Positions 41,784 to 51,034 of a DNA stretch of 64,000 bases are shown here, one piece after another. Source of the DNA: Myxococcaceae bacterium (GTDB lineage Bacteria; Myxococcota; Myxococcia; Myxococcales; Myxococcaceae). Position 1 is the first letter of the stretch. Each line of letters begins with the position of its first letter. Where the stretch lies: contig RPRB01000007.1 in the NCBI GenBank assembly GCA_003818285.1, positions 1-64,000 on the forward strand. Direction: 5' to 3'. Made by a program: the position numbers and the translations under genes. The notes below the pieces were generated by a model. The model ran no database searches. It worked only from the letters and a program-made list of their open reading frames with translations, and was not told the origin of the DNA.

Positions 41784-44728
41784 GAGAGTGCCTCCTGGCA
41801 CTTCGGACACACGTCCGCGCCGGCGGCGACCTCCGGGGCGTAGGTCCAGCAGCGTGGGCACTTGGCGCCGTCCGCCTTGCGGATCTCGATCGCGAGATGC
41901 CCCGCGCCCGGGAGCGCGGCGGGGGTGCGCACCATCCGCTCCGTGGGCTCCTTCTCCAGCACGACCTGGCTCACGATGAGCAGCGTGGGCAGCTCGCGGA
42001 GGTGCTGGACGAGGAACTCCCGCCCCTCGACGTCGGCGTGCAGGATGACCTTCGCCTCCAGGGAGCTTCCGATGAGCTTGTCCCGCCGCGCCGCCTCGAG
42101 CTGCTGCTGCACCGCCGAGCGCACCGAGAAGAGCCGGTCGAACGTCTCCATCAGCACGGGGTCGCGACGGCCCGTGGCCACGGGCAGGCCGGCCAGGAAG
42201 ACCGATGGCGCGGGCCGGGCCGGCAGGTGCTCCCAGACCTCCTCCGCGGTGAAGGAGGTCACCGGCGCGAGCAGCCGGGTGACGTCGAGCAGCACGCGGT
42301 GAAGCACCGACTGCCCGCTCCGCCGCGCATGGCCGCTCGCCTTCCAGGTGTAGAGCCGGTCCTTGGAGATGTCGAAGTGCAGGGCGCTCAGGTCGCTCCC
42401 GCAGAAGTCGACCAGCGCGTGGTACACGAGATGGAAGTCGTACTCGTCGTAGGCGCGCCGCACCCGGGCCACCACGTCGTCGAGCCGCGCCATCACCCAC
42501 CGGTCCAGTGGGAGGAGCTCGGGCTCGGGCACCGCGTCCTTCGCCGGGTCGAAGTCGTAGAGATTGCTGAGCGCGTAGCGGAGCGTGTTTCGGATCTTCC
42601 GGTACCCCTCGGCCAGGTTCCGGAGGATGGACTCGGAGAGCCGGACGTCGTCCCGGTAGTCCGCGGCAGCCACCCAGAGCCGGACGATCTCCGCCCCCAT
42701 CTGCTGGATGAGCTTCTCGGGCTTGACCGTGTTGCCGACGGACTTCGACATCTTCCGTCCCTCACCGTCCACCACGAACCCGTGGGTGAGCACCTCGCGA
42801 TACGGGGCGTGCCCCCGGCTGGCCACGCTCACCAGCAGGCTCGACTGGAACCAGCCGCGGTGCTGGTCCGAGCCCTCGAGGTACAGGTCGCCGGGAAGCC
42901 CCATGTCTGGCCAGCGCTCGCTCACGGCAGCGAAGGCGCAGGCCGAGTCGAACCAGACATCGACGATGTCGGTCTCCTTGCGGAGCGCCGGCCCCCCGCA
43001 CGACTCGCACTTCAGTCCGGACGGTGCGAAGCGCTCGAGCGGTGCCGAATACCAGACCCCGGTCCCCTCCTTCTCCACCGCGTCCGCCACCCGCTCCATG
43101 AGCTCGGGGCTGACCACCGACTCGCCGCACCCTTCGCAGAGGAGCACCGGGATGGGCACCCCCCAGGTGCGCTGACGACTGATGCACCAGTCCGGACGGT
43201 TCTCCACCATCCCCCGGATGCGCGAGCGGCCCCACTCCGGGACCCAGGTCACGGTCTGGTCGATCTCGCTGAGCGCCATTCCGCGCAGGGTGGCATCCAG
43301 ACCGCCGGTCGTGTCCAGCGGCCGGTCCATGGCGATGAACCACTGGGGCGTGGCGCGGAAGATGATGGGGTTGTGGCACCGCCAGCAGTGCGGGTAGCTG
43401 TGCTCGACCGTGTCGGTCGGCTTGTTGAGCAGCACCCCGCGATCCACCAGGAGCTGCACGATTCTCGGGTTGGCGTCGAAGACCTTCACGCCGCGCAGCC
43501 CGGGCGGCTCGACCGTGTCGTCGTACCGGCCATCGGCGCGGACGGGATTGTAGATGTCGAGCCCGTACTGGACCCCGATGTCGTAGTCCTCCTGGCCGTG
43601 CCCCGGCGCGGTGTGGACGAGGCCTGTGCCCTGCTCGAGCGTCACGTGCTCGCCGAGCACCACCACTCCCTGCCGGTCGACGAACGGATGCCGGTAGGCG
43701 AATCCCGCCAGATCCTTTCCCGCGGCGTAGCCGAGGATGCGACGCGGCTCGACCAGCGCCGCCGACGAGACCTCCCCGCCCGCGGCGGCCAGCGTCTTCA
43801 CCGCGAGGTGATCCGGCGCGATCTCGCCGAGAACGCGCGCCAGGAGGTCCTTGGCCACCACGATGACCCGGGCCCCGAGATCGTAGAACACGTACTCGAG
43901 GGTCGGATGCGCCGCGACCGCCAGGTTGGCGGGGAGCGTCCAGGGCGTGGTGGTCCAGACGACCAGGTCGACCTCGCGGCCACGGAGGGCCGGGAAGGCC
44001 TCGGAGAGCGGCTCACGGCGCCGCTCGGGCAACAGGCCCGGGGTGCCGGGCCCGGTGCGGAAAGCCACGTAGACCGATGGGCTGCGGTGGTCCTCGTACT
44101 CGACCTCGGCCTCCGCCAGCGCCGTCTGGTCGGTGATGCACCAGTACACCGCCTTCTTGCGCCGGTAGATGAGACCGCGACGGGCGATGCGGGCCAGCTC
44201 CCGGAGCTCCTGGGCCTCGTAGGGGAAGTCGAGCGTGCGGTAGGGCTCGTCCCAGAGCGCGAAGTTGCCCATCCGCTTCCGCACCACCGCCTGGATGCCG
44301 ATGTACTCCGTGGCGTACTCGCGACAGGCGGCGAGGAACTCGTCCCGGGAGAGGCTGCGCCGGTCCACCTTCCGCTCGCGGAGGCGCTTCTCGACTGCCT
44401 GCTCGATCGGGAGGCCGTGACAGTCCCATCCGGGGCGGAACGCGCACAGGAGCCCGGCCATGTTCCGCGACTTCACCACGATGTCCTTCAGGACGTGGTT
44501 GAGAGCGTGCCCGGCGTGAAGCTCGCCATTGGCGTAGGGAGGACCGTCGAGGAACACGAAGCGCGGGCCGTGCGCGTTCTTGCGTAGCAGCGTCCGGTAC
44601 GTGTCCTCGGCTTCCCAGCGAGCGAGGATGCGCGGCTCGAGCTGGGTGAGGTTCCCCTTCATGGGGAAGTCGGTGCGGGGGAGGTTGAGGGTCTGCTTCC
44701 AGCGGCTGTCGCCCGAGGCGTCGGACAT
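41780..44728 (-). CDS. ileS: isoleucyl-tRNA synthetase
   Basis: A 982-residue class I aminoacyl-tRNA synthetase charging tRNA-Ile. HIGH-equivalent at 71-74 (HAGH) after PPYANGEL; KMSKS intact near residue 657; editing domain with GTGLVHTAPGHGQEDY; C-terminal zinc finger CPRCWTY ... CPKC. This is the bacterial type with C-terminal zinc motif. The ATG was chosen at MSDASGDSRWKQTLNLPRTDFPM by analogy with family N-termini. First gene of the ileS-lspA-lgt operon. Confidence 0.97.
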   Translation of the reverse strand: MSDASGDSRWKQTLNLPRTDFPMKGNLTQLEPRILARWEAEDTYRTLLRKNAHGPRFVFLDGPPYANGELHAGHALNHVLKDIVVKSRNMAGLLCAFRPGWDCHGLPIEQAVEKRLRERKVDRRSLSRDEFLAACREYATEYIGIQAVVRKRMGNFALWDEPYRTLDFPYEAQELRELARIARRGLIYRRKKAVYWCITDQTALAEAEVEYEDHRSPSVYVAFRTGPGTPGLLPERRREPLSEAFPALRGREVDLVVWTTTPWTLPANLAVAAHPTLEYVFYDLGARVIVVAKDLLARVLGEIAPDHLAVKTLAAAGGEVSSAALVEPRRILGYAAGKDLAGFAYRHPFVDRQGVVVLGEHVTLEQGTGLVHTAPGHGQEDYDIGVQYGLDIYNPVRADGRYDDTVEPPGLRGVKVFDANPRIVQLLVDRGVLLNKPTDTVEHSYPHCWRCHNPIIFRATPQWFIAMDRPLDTTGGLDATLRGMALSEIDQTVTWVPEWGRSRIRGMVENRPDWCISRQRTWGVPIPVLLCEGCGESVVSPELMERVADAVEKEGTGVWYSAPLERFAPSGLKCESCGGPALRKETDIVDVWFDSACAFAAVSERWPDMGLPGDLYLEGSDQHRGWFQSSLLVSVASRGHAPYREVLTHGFVVDGEGRKMSKSVGNTVKPEKLIQQMGAEIVRLWVAAADYRDDVRLSESILRNLAEGYRKIRNTLRYALSNLYDFDPAKDAVPEPELLPLDRWVMARLDDVVARVRRAYDEYDFHLVYHALVDFCGSDLSALHFDISKDRLYTWKASGHARRSGQSVLHRVLLDVTRLLAPVTSFTAEEVWEHLPARPAPSVFLAGLPVATGRRDPVLMETFDRLFSVRSAVQQQLEAARRDKLIGSSLEAKVILHADVEGREFLVQHLRELPTLLIVSQVVLEKEPTERMVRTPAALPGAGHLAIEIRKADGAKCPRCWTYAPEVAAGADVCPKCQEALS

Positions 44729-44820
44729 GGTTGACGAGGGGAAAGTCCGTTCGGCTAGCACCCTCCGTGCCGCCGCGCAAACCGCCCGCTTCCCGGCGGT
44801 GCTAGCGTCCGCGGCCCGCC

Positions 44821-45801
44821 GTGACCCCGCCCAGGAGACAGCGTCCCAAGTCGCGGGACCGTCGCCCACCCCGGAGCGCCGCTCCTGCCCCGCGCCGAGT
44901 GGTGGCCATCCTCAGTCGCAAGCGCTCGCTCTATTCCACCCGACGCCTGGTGGAGGCCATTCGCGCCAGGGGACACCGCCCGCTGGTTCTGGACACCCTG
45001 CGCTGCAACCTGGTGCTGACCTCGGCCGGGCCCCGGATGGTCTTCCGCGGCGTCGATCTGCGCGGTCTCGACGTGGTCATCCCCCGAATCGGAGCCTCGA
45101 TCACCGGCTATGGCCTCGCGGTGGTCGAGCAGCTGGAGATGATGGGCGTGCCGGCACTCAACGGAGCCCAGGCCATCGCCCGGAGCCGGGACAAGCTGCG
45201 CTGCCTGCAGCTGCTCACCCGTTCGGGGCTGCGGATTCCCCGGACGGTGATGGCCCGGGATGCGAGCAACGTCACCCGCCTGCTCGACGAGGTGGGCGGC
45301 CTCCCTGCCGTCGTGAAGCTGCTCCGCGGGACCCAGGGCGTGGGGGTGATGCTCGCCTCCACGATCCCGGAGCTCCAGGGAATTCTCGACACCCTCCAGG
45401 GACTCGGTCAGGAGTTCGTGCTCCAGGAGCTGGTGGCGGAGTCACGGGGCCGTGACATCCGGGCGCTGGTCGTCGGCGGGCGGGTGGTGGGTGCGATGCG
45501 CCGGCGGGCCAAGCGGGGCGAGTTCCGCAGCAACGTCCACCGCGGCGGGCGGGGGCGGCCGGTCGAGCTCGAGCCGGCGTACGTGGAGGCGGCGCTCCGG
45601 GCGACCGCGGTCGTGGGGCTGGAAGTGGCAGGGGTCGATCTGCTCGAGACAGGCGAGGGCCCGACGCTTCTGGAGGTGAACTCCAGCCCCGGCTTCGAGG
45701 GGCTCGAGCGGGCAACCGGGCTGGACGCCGCGGGCGCCATCATCGACCGGGCGCTGGCGCTGTCCGGCCCCGGGAATGTCGCGACGCGGCGCGCGCTCTG
45801 A
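44821..45801 (+). CDS. rimK: RimK-like ATP-grasp ligase
   Basis: A 326-residue ATP-grasp enzyme related to RimK, which adds glutamate to ribosomal protein S6 or makes polyglutamate. N-terminal AILSRKRSLYSTRRLVEA, DVVIPRIGASITGYG, PAVVKLLRGTQGVGV (ATP-binding Lys), RDIRALVVGGRVVGAMRR, LLEVNSSPGFEGLE. The ~25 Arg/Pro-rich residues at the front suggest the true start may be a GTG nearer the AILSR motif. Divergent from ileS. Confidence 0.88.
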   Translation: MTPPRRQRPKSRDRRPPRSAAPAPRRVVAILSRKRSLYSTRRLVEAIRARGHRPLVLDTLRCNLVLTSAGPRMVFRGVDLRGLDVVIPRIGASITGYGLAVVEQLEMMGVPALNGAQAIARSRDKLRCLQLLTRSGLRIPRTVMARDASNVTRLLDEVGGLPAVVKLLRGTQGVGVMLASTIPELQGILDTLQGLGQEFVLQELVAESRGRDIRALVVGGRVVGAMRRRAKRGEFRSNVHRGGRGRPVELEPAYVEAALRATAVVGLEVAGVDLLETGEGPTLLEVNSSPGFEGLERATGLDAAGAIIDRALALSGPGNVATRRAL

Positions 45802-46055
45802 GCCTGGACGCCGGCGCGCCTTCGCGCGCTTCCTCAGGCGTCCCCCTGATGCGGGGGGCTGAGCCTCGACCCTGGTGCGCGGAGCCCGGCCTCAACGCCG
45901 GCATCCAGCCGAGCGTGGTGTGGAGTCCAGGGTGTGTGCTCCACGACGACGTGAATGCGGTTGCGGGCCAGCCTGGATGCTTTGCGGCGGGGCGTCAGCG
46001 ACACCGTTGTGGACCCGCGGCCGCGTTCTCTACAGTTGCGCCTCCTCCCACACGA

Positions 46056-46721
46056 ATGAGCCGAGCCCCCAAGCAGAGTCAGGTGGTGGTTTACCAGGAC
46101 GTGCTCTGCCCCTGGTCCTGGCTCGCCGAGCTGCGCCTGTCGCAGCTGCAGCGCGAGCTGGCCGCCGTCCTCCGCTTCGTTCCTCGTCCGTATCCGCTGC
46201 GCCCGATGGAGTCGCTTCCGAGCGAGGACGAGATCGTCCGCGCGGTGAAGGACCTCGCTGCCGCCGCGCGGGAGCGCGAGTCGCTGCCGCTGCGATCCGA
46301 TCTCTGGACCTCGGGCGACCCGCCGCGGTCGAGCATGGAGCCTCTCGCCGCGCTCGAGGCGGCGCGGCTGCAGGGTGAGCCGGCACGCCTGCAGCTCCAG
46401 ACCCGCCTCCGTCACGCGGCGCTGGAGCAGGGTCTCAACGTGACCCGGCCAGACATCGTGCTCGAGCTCGCCGAGCGTGCCGGGCTCCAGATGAATCGCT
46501 TCACGGCGGCCTTCGGCTCGTCGCAGACCCGCCGGCTGATCCGCGAGGAGTATCGGCTGGCGCGAGGACGGGGCGTGAGCCGGGTGCCGACCCTGGTCAT
46601 CGGCAACCGCTGGATGATCTCCGGGCTTCGCGAGACCGGCGAGTACCGCGAGCTGCTGCTGGCCGCCGTGGGCAAGCTCGAGCATGCGCGGACGCCGGTG
46701 CTCGAGCGCGTCGTGCACTGA
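46056..46721 (+). CDS. DsbA/FrnE-type thioredoxin-fold protein
   Basis: A 221-residue protein with the DSBA-domain outline: VVVYQDVLCPWSWLAE at the front, helical insertion (about 40-160) and GVSRVPTLVIGNRWMISG at the back. The active site reads CPWS, so only one redox cysteine is present, as in FrnE-like and hydroxychromene isomerase-like members rather than classical disulfide oxidases. No signal peptide, so it is probably cytoplasmic. ATG start; upstream frame of 69 codons not supported. Confidence 0.82.
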   Translation: MSRAPKQSQVVVYQDVLCPWSWLAELRLSQLQRELAAVLRFVPRPYPLRPMESLPSEDEIVRAVKDLAAAARERESLPLRSDLWTSGDPPRSSMEPLAALEAARLQGEPARLQLQTRLRHAALEQGLNVTRPDIVLELAERAGLQMNRFTAAFGSSQTRRLIREEYRLARGRGVSRVPTLVIGNRWMISGLRETGEYRELLLAAVGKLEHARTPVLERVVH

Positions 46722-46764
46722 CGCCCACCAGAGAACATCCCCGGCGCGCTGGACGTGCGCTGAC

Positions 46765-46995
46765 CGACAGCCCGGTCCCGTCCTCCCCGCGGCCGCCGAG
46801 GGACAGGTCGCCCCGGACCTCGCGGGGATCGCCGATCGCTCGTCCCTGGCCGGTCGACTGGAGAACACGCCCACCCGGATGATCCGCTGGTTCCGGCACC
46901 GACAGGCGATCGTCCCCGAGAACGTGATGCCCGAGCCGGGCATCCCCGAGCAGGAGGCCGGTGACATGGCCACCTACCTCAACCCCTTGCGGTGA
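46765..46995 (+). pseudogene. cytochrome c-domain remnant (cytochrome oxidase subunit II-like)
   Basis: The final ~70 codons read GQVAPDLAGIADRSSLAGRLENTPTRMIRWFRHRQAIVPENVMPEPGIPEQEAGDMATYLNPL, the distal half of the c-type domain fused to oxidase subunit II (GxVxPDL, LENTP, MP, axial Met). No CXXCH haem motif lies in frame upstream; the preceding codons are Arg/Pro-rich. Looks like a truncated gene. Its stop overlaps the TonB receptor GTG (GTGA), which could still couple translation. Confidence 0.7.
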
Positions 46996-49211
46996 GCGGC
47001 CTCGTCGTCGCGCTCGCTGCAGCGCTGCTTGCCGCCGCGCACGACCCGGTCGACGGGGCCGTCGGCGTCACGGCACTGGCACAGGCGGATGCGCCGGGAG
47101 CGGGCGCCCCTCCCTCCGGGCCGGCCCCGCGCGCGGACGGCGAGCCATCCACCGGGGGCGACGCGGCGCCCGGGGCCGATGCCGGCACCACACCCGTGTT
47201 ACCCGCGGGCGATGCAGGAGCGGACGAGGCCCCGCTGGTCGGCGAGACGGTGGTCACCGCAAGCCGAGCGCCGCGGCTGCGGAGCGAGGTCCCGGCCGAC
47301 GTGACGGTCCTGGACCGGACCGATCTCGAGCAATCCGCGTCGCCGCTGCTCGATGACGTGCTCCGCAAGGTCCCGGACGTGGGGACGTTCCGCCGCTCCT
47401 CGAGCCGCGTGGCCGACCCGTCCAGCCAGGGTCTGAACCTCCGGGGGGTGGGACCCTCGGGCGTGTCGCGCGCTCTCGTCCTGCTGGACGGCCTCCCGCT
47501 CACCGACCCGTTCGGGGGCTGGGTCTACTGGCAATCGGTCCCGGGCCTTTCGATCGGAACGGTGGAGATCGTGCCGGGCGGCACCTCGGCGCTCTACGGA
47601 ACGGCGGCGCTGGGCGGGGTCATCAACGTGCGCTCGAGGCCGCTCGACCCGGCGAGCATCGAGGCCGACGTGTTCGGCGACACCCTGCCCTCGCTCGGGA
47701 TCGGGCTGAGGGGTGTCCAGCGAGCCGGCCCGGTGGCGGTCGAGCTGACCTCGGAGTTCCTGGGAAGCAACGGATACAACGTCGTCGCTCCCGAGCAGCG
47801 CGGACCCATCGATGTGCCGGCCGGCAGCACCCACGTCACGCTCCAGGGCCGCGTCCTGGCCGACCTCTCGCCGAGAGCGCGCATGGGGGTGAAGCTCGGC
47901 TTCTTCGACGAGCACCAGAACGGCGGGACGCAGTACACCAACGCCGCGGCACAGGTCCGCTCGCTCGCGCTGACCCTGGAGCTCGGGAGTCCGGGCGCGC
48001 CGGACCTCGAGCTCGCAGCGTGGTTTCGCAACGAGGTGTTCCGCCAGCAGCGGGCGCGGGTGGGCGACAACCGGGCAACGGAAGCGCTCGCCGGCGAGCA
48101 GCGGGTCCCAGCCGACGACGAGGGCTTCTCGGTGGTGTGGCACTCGCCACGATGGGGTGCACAGAGGTTCGACATCGGGGCGGACCTGCACCGCATCTCG
48201 GGCACGTCCTACGAGCGCCTCTTCCCCCCACCCGGTGCGGTGAATCCCACGCTGGAGCGCGACGGGGGCGGACTCCAGCTCTCCGCCGGCGTGTTCGTCC
48301 AGGACACCGTGCAGCTCGGGCCGGTGACGCTCGTTCCCGCGCTGCGGCTCGACCACTGGCACAACGAGCAGGGGCAGCTCCGGATCACCACCCCGGCCGG
48401 GGAGAACGTCCAGGACTTCGAGTCCCGCCACGAGACCCAGCTCAGCCCGCGCCTCGGCGTGCTGTGGCGGGTGCTGGACACCCTCGCCCTCCGTGGTTCG
48501 GTGAACCGCGCCTTCCGTGCGCCGACCCTCAACGAGCTCTACCGCCCGTTCCAGGTCGGAACGGTGCTGACCCAGGCGAACCCGCAGCTCGGCGCCGAGG
48601 CGCTGGTCGGAGCGGAGCTGGGCATCGAGTGGTCGCCGGTTCCTGCGCTTCGCTCCCATGCCACGGGCTTCTGGAACCGCCTCGAGAATCCCATCATCAA
48701 TGTCACGCTTTCCCCACCGGGCGCTCCCGTGCTGCGACAGCGCCAGAACGTGGGTGTCGCGCGCGTGCAGGGGGTGGAGCTCGGGCTGGAGGTCCGACCC
48801 CTCCGGGGCTGGGAGCTGCGCGCGGGGTACACCCTGGTCGACTCGCGCGTGCTCGAGGCGGACCTGGCGCCGCTGACGGTCGGGAAGCGGCTGCCCCAGG
48901 ATCCGGTGCACCGCGTCGGAGGCGCGGTCGAGGCGCGGCCCGCTCCGGGCTGGACGGCGCGGGTCGAGGGCATCGCCGCCTTCGTTCAGTACGAGGATGA
49001 CCAGAACACGCTTCCACTCGGGACGCAGTTCCGGCTGGACGCCTACGTGGCCCGTGCGCTCGGTGCGGTGGAGCTGTATGCCGCCGTGGAGAACATCCTG
49101 GACCGGCGGGACCTGGTGGGCCGGGCAGGGGTGAACACCATCTCCGGTCCCTTCACTGTCAGGCTGGGAGTCCGGCTGCGGAGCTGGGAAGCAGCCAACA
49201 GCGCACCCTGA
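46992..49211 (+). CDS. TonB-dependent outer-membrane receptor
   Basis: A 739-residue receptor. A weak signal-like N-terminus and a Pro/Ala/Gly-rich stretch (about 30-80) precede the TonB box-like ETVVTASR (about 83-90), a plug domain (about 90-205: LDDVLRKVPDVGTFRRSSS ... DGLPLTDPFGG ... EIVPGGTSALYGTAALGGVINVRS) and the 22-strand barrel with C-terminal aromatic-rich strands. The GTG start overlaps a cytochrome c remnant. The substrate (iron chelate, vitamin B12 or other) is not inferable; no Fur box or cobalamin element recognised upstream. Confidence 0.9.
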   Translation: MSGLVVALAAALLAAAHDPVDGAVGVTALAQADAPGAGAPPSGPAPRADGEPSTGGDAAPGADAGTTPVLPAGDAGADEAPLVGETVVTASRAPRLRSEVPADVTVLDRTDLEQSASPLLDDVLRKVPDVGTFRRSSSRVADPSSQGLNLRGVGPSGVSRALVLLDGLPLTDPFGGWVYWQSVPGLSIGTVEIVPGGTSALYGTAALGGVINVRSRPLDPASIEADVFGDTLPSLGIGLRGVQRAGPVAVELTSEFLGSNGYNVVAPEQRGPIDVPAGSTHVTLQGRVLADLSPRARMGVKLGFFDEHQNGGTQYTNAAAQVRSLALTLELGSPGAPDLELAAWFRNEVFRQQRARVGDNRATEALAGEQRVPADDEGFSVVWHSPRWGAQRFDIGADLHRISGTSYERLFPPPGAVNPTLERDGGGLQLSAGVFVQDTVQLGPVTLVPALRLDHWHNEQGQLRITTPAGENVQDFESRHETQLSPRLGVLWRVLDTLALRGSVNRAFRAPTLNELYRPFQVGTVLTQANPQLGAEALVGAELGIEWSPVPALRSHATGFWNRLENPIINVTLSPPGAPVLRQRQNVGVARVQGVELGLEVRPLRGWELRAGYTLVDSRVLEADLAPLTVGKRLPQDPVHRVGGAVEARPAPGWTARVEGIAAFVQYEDDQNTLPLGTQFRLDAYVARALGAVELYAAVENILDRRDLVGRAGVNTISGPFTVRLGVRLRSWEAANSAP

Positions 49212-49265
49212 CGGAGTGGAACGGTGGTGCTCGTCCTGGCAGCCGGTGCTATCACTTGGGAACCC

Positions 49266-49799
49266 ATGGAACTCCCCGACCCCACCACCGGAACCCTCCA
49301 GGCACTGAGACGCCTGGTGCGTGCCCTCCGGCTGGCCGACAGGGCCGCCGAGTCGCGCCTGGGGCTCAGCGCGGCGCAGCTCTTCGTGCTCGAGCGGCTC
49401 GCCGAAGGGCCGGTGAGCTCGATGGCCGAGCTGGCCGGCCGGACGCTGACCGACGCGAGCTCGGTCTCGGTGGTGGTGCAGCGGCTCGCCGAGCGCGGTC
49501 TGGTGGTCCGCGCCACCTCGCACGACGACGCCCGCCGAACGACGCTGCGGCTGGCCTCGGCCGGCAAGCGGCTCCTCGCCTCTGCTCCGCGCTCGCCCCA
49601 GGCGGACCTTCTCGTGGCCCTCGCACAGCTGAGCGCCGGGGAGCGGAAGGAGCTGGAGCGCCTGCTGGAACGGGTGGTGCGGGGGATGGGGATCGACGAG
49701 AGCACCCCGCCGCCCATGCTGTTCGAGGGCGAGCCGCGGGTCGCCCGCCGGCGGCCACGGGCGCGCGTGCCCGGAAGGAGAGCCCTCAGCCGCGGCTGA
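49266..49799 (+). CDS. MarR-family transcriptional regulator
   Basis: A 177-residue winged-helix regulator: LGLSAAQLFVLERLAEGPVSSMAELAGRTLTDASSVSVVVQRLAERGLVVR followed by the DARRTTLRL wing. The Arg/Pro-rich C-terminal tail is unusual. Start taken at MELPDPTTG; a GTG at 49224 is possible but adds a hydrophobic stretch. Follows the TonB receptor by 54 bases, so it may regulate it. Confidence 0.88.
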   Translation: MELPDPTTGTLQALRRLVRALRLADRAAESRLGLSAAQLFVLERLAEGPVSSMAELAGRTLTDASSVSVVVQRLAERGLVVRATSHDDARRTTLRLASAGKRLLASAPRSPQADLLVALAQLSAGERKELERLLERVVRGMGIDESTPPPMLFEGEPRVARRRPRARVPGRRALSRG

Positions 49800-50221
49800 G
49801 GGGCCGACGAGTACCGGGCACGGAGGCGCAGGTGCGCCGTGCTAGCCTCGGCGAGGCAGCCGCGCGGGGGGAACGATGCTCTCGATCGCGCTCACGGGGC
49901 TGCAGCTCACCACCAGCGGGGAGCCCTGACCGGTGAGTTCGGGCTTCGCCGGCCGGGACTCGGGCTCGAAGTCAACGGCTCGGTCGCCATGCAGTCCGCC
50001 AGCAGCACCCTGGAGGGCCGGGGCATTCTCCTCGGGCTGTGGGAGGTGGGGCTGCGGCCCCATCGGCCTCGGCAGCAGCCATGACCTCCCTCCCCCCAGG
50101 GAGCTCGGTCCTGGTGACCTACCTCCTCGGGCTCAGGGTGAGCACCGCAAGCCTCTGAGCGCTCCGGCGCGCGACGTCTTGGGTTGCCGGGCGCTCCCGT
50201 CCTAGGGTGCGACGCTCGTCC
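49800..50221. other. gene-free stretch, about 420 bases
   Basis: No supported coding frame; only short Arg/Pro-rich open frames and small ORFs without ribosome sites. No RNA gene or clear hairpin terminator. It separates marR from the phosphoesterase and could hold promoters for both the phosphoesterase and the oxidoreductase. Confidence 0.5.
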
Positions 50222-51016
50222 ATGCGCCTCTTTGCCATCGGAGACACGCACCTCCCATCCACGCGTGGGAAAACCATGGACCGCTTCGGATGGACGGGGC
50301 ACCCGGGCCCGCTGGCCGAGGCGTGGGACCGGACGGTCAAGGCGGACGACGGGATCATCGTCGCCGGCGACATCTCCTGGGCGACGAAGCCCGCGGAGGT
50401 GACGGAGGACCTGGCGTGGCTCGACGCCCGGCCGGGGAAGAAGGTCCTCCTCCGCGGCAACCACGACTACTGGTGGGGGGACTCGGCGGCGAAGCTCCGG
50501 CGGCTCCTCGAGCCGTACCGCTCCGTCGTGGGCTTCCTGCACAACTCGGCGGTGACGGTGGGTCCGTACGTCGTCGCCGGCTCGCGGCTGTGGACGACCC
50601 CGCAGGCTCCGCCGATGCCGGGAGGCGAGATGGGGGACGAGCGGGCGGACGGCGGGTACGTCGAGCGCGAGGCCCGGCGGCTGGCGCTCTCCATCGAGGA
50701 CGCGAAGAAGCGGCTCCAGGCGACGCCTGGCCTCACGCGGGTGGTCGCGGTGCACTTTCCCCCGCTGTACGCGACCGCCACACCGACCGTGTTCTCGGAG
50801 CTCATCGAAGGCTTCCGGCCCGCGGTCTGCGTCTATGGTCACCTCCACGGCGCCGAGGGCATCGCGGCCGGCTTCCAGGGGGAGCACGGCGGGGTCCGCT
50901 ACGTGCTGGCGTCGTGCGACGCGGCCGGCTTTCGCCCGGTGCTCCTCCTCGACGGTCCCAGAAGCACGGCTTCCATCGCCGCCGTTGCCGAGCCGGGTGG
51001 CTCTCCCGTAGGTTGA
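50222..51016 (+). CDS. metallophosphoesterase
   Basis: A 264-residue calcineurin-fold hydrolase with all five motifs: GDTHLP (D-x-H), GDISWA, GNHDYWW, VAVHFPPL and YGHLHG. No signal or membrane segment, so it is cytosolic. The GDIS-W pattern resembles a deltaproteobacterial/clostridial serine/threonine phosphatase-like group whose substrate is unknown. The ATG sits five codons after another ATG but begins the conserved RLFAIGDTH. Confidence 0.88.
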   Translation: MRLFAIGDTHLPSTRGKTMDRFGWTGHPGPLAEAWDRTVKADDGIIVAGDISWATKPAEVTEDLAWLDARPGKKVLLRGNHDYWWGDSAAKLRRLLEPYRSVVGFLHNSAVTVGPYVVAGSRLWTTPQAPPMPGGEMGDERADGGYVEREARRLALSIEDAKKRLQATPGLTRVVAVHFPPLYATATPTVFSELIEGFRPAVCVYGHLHGAEGIAAGFQGEHGGVRYVLASCDAAGFRPVLLLDGPRSTASIAAVAEPGGSPVG

Positions 51017-51034
51017 TTTCCGAGTCGGGGAACC

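Noticed and set aside
41744-44587. 947-codon plus-strand open frame opposite ileS
   Set aside because: Composition is Arg/Gly/His-rich with no domain; it is a shadow of ileS caused by high GC.
47199-49523. 774-codon minus-strand frame opposite the TonB receptor
   Set aside because: Low-complexity Arg/His/Gly composition; the opposite strand encodes a clear receptor.
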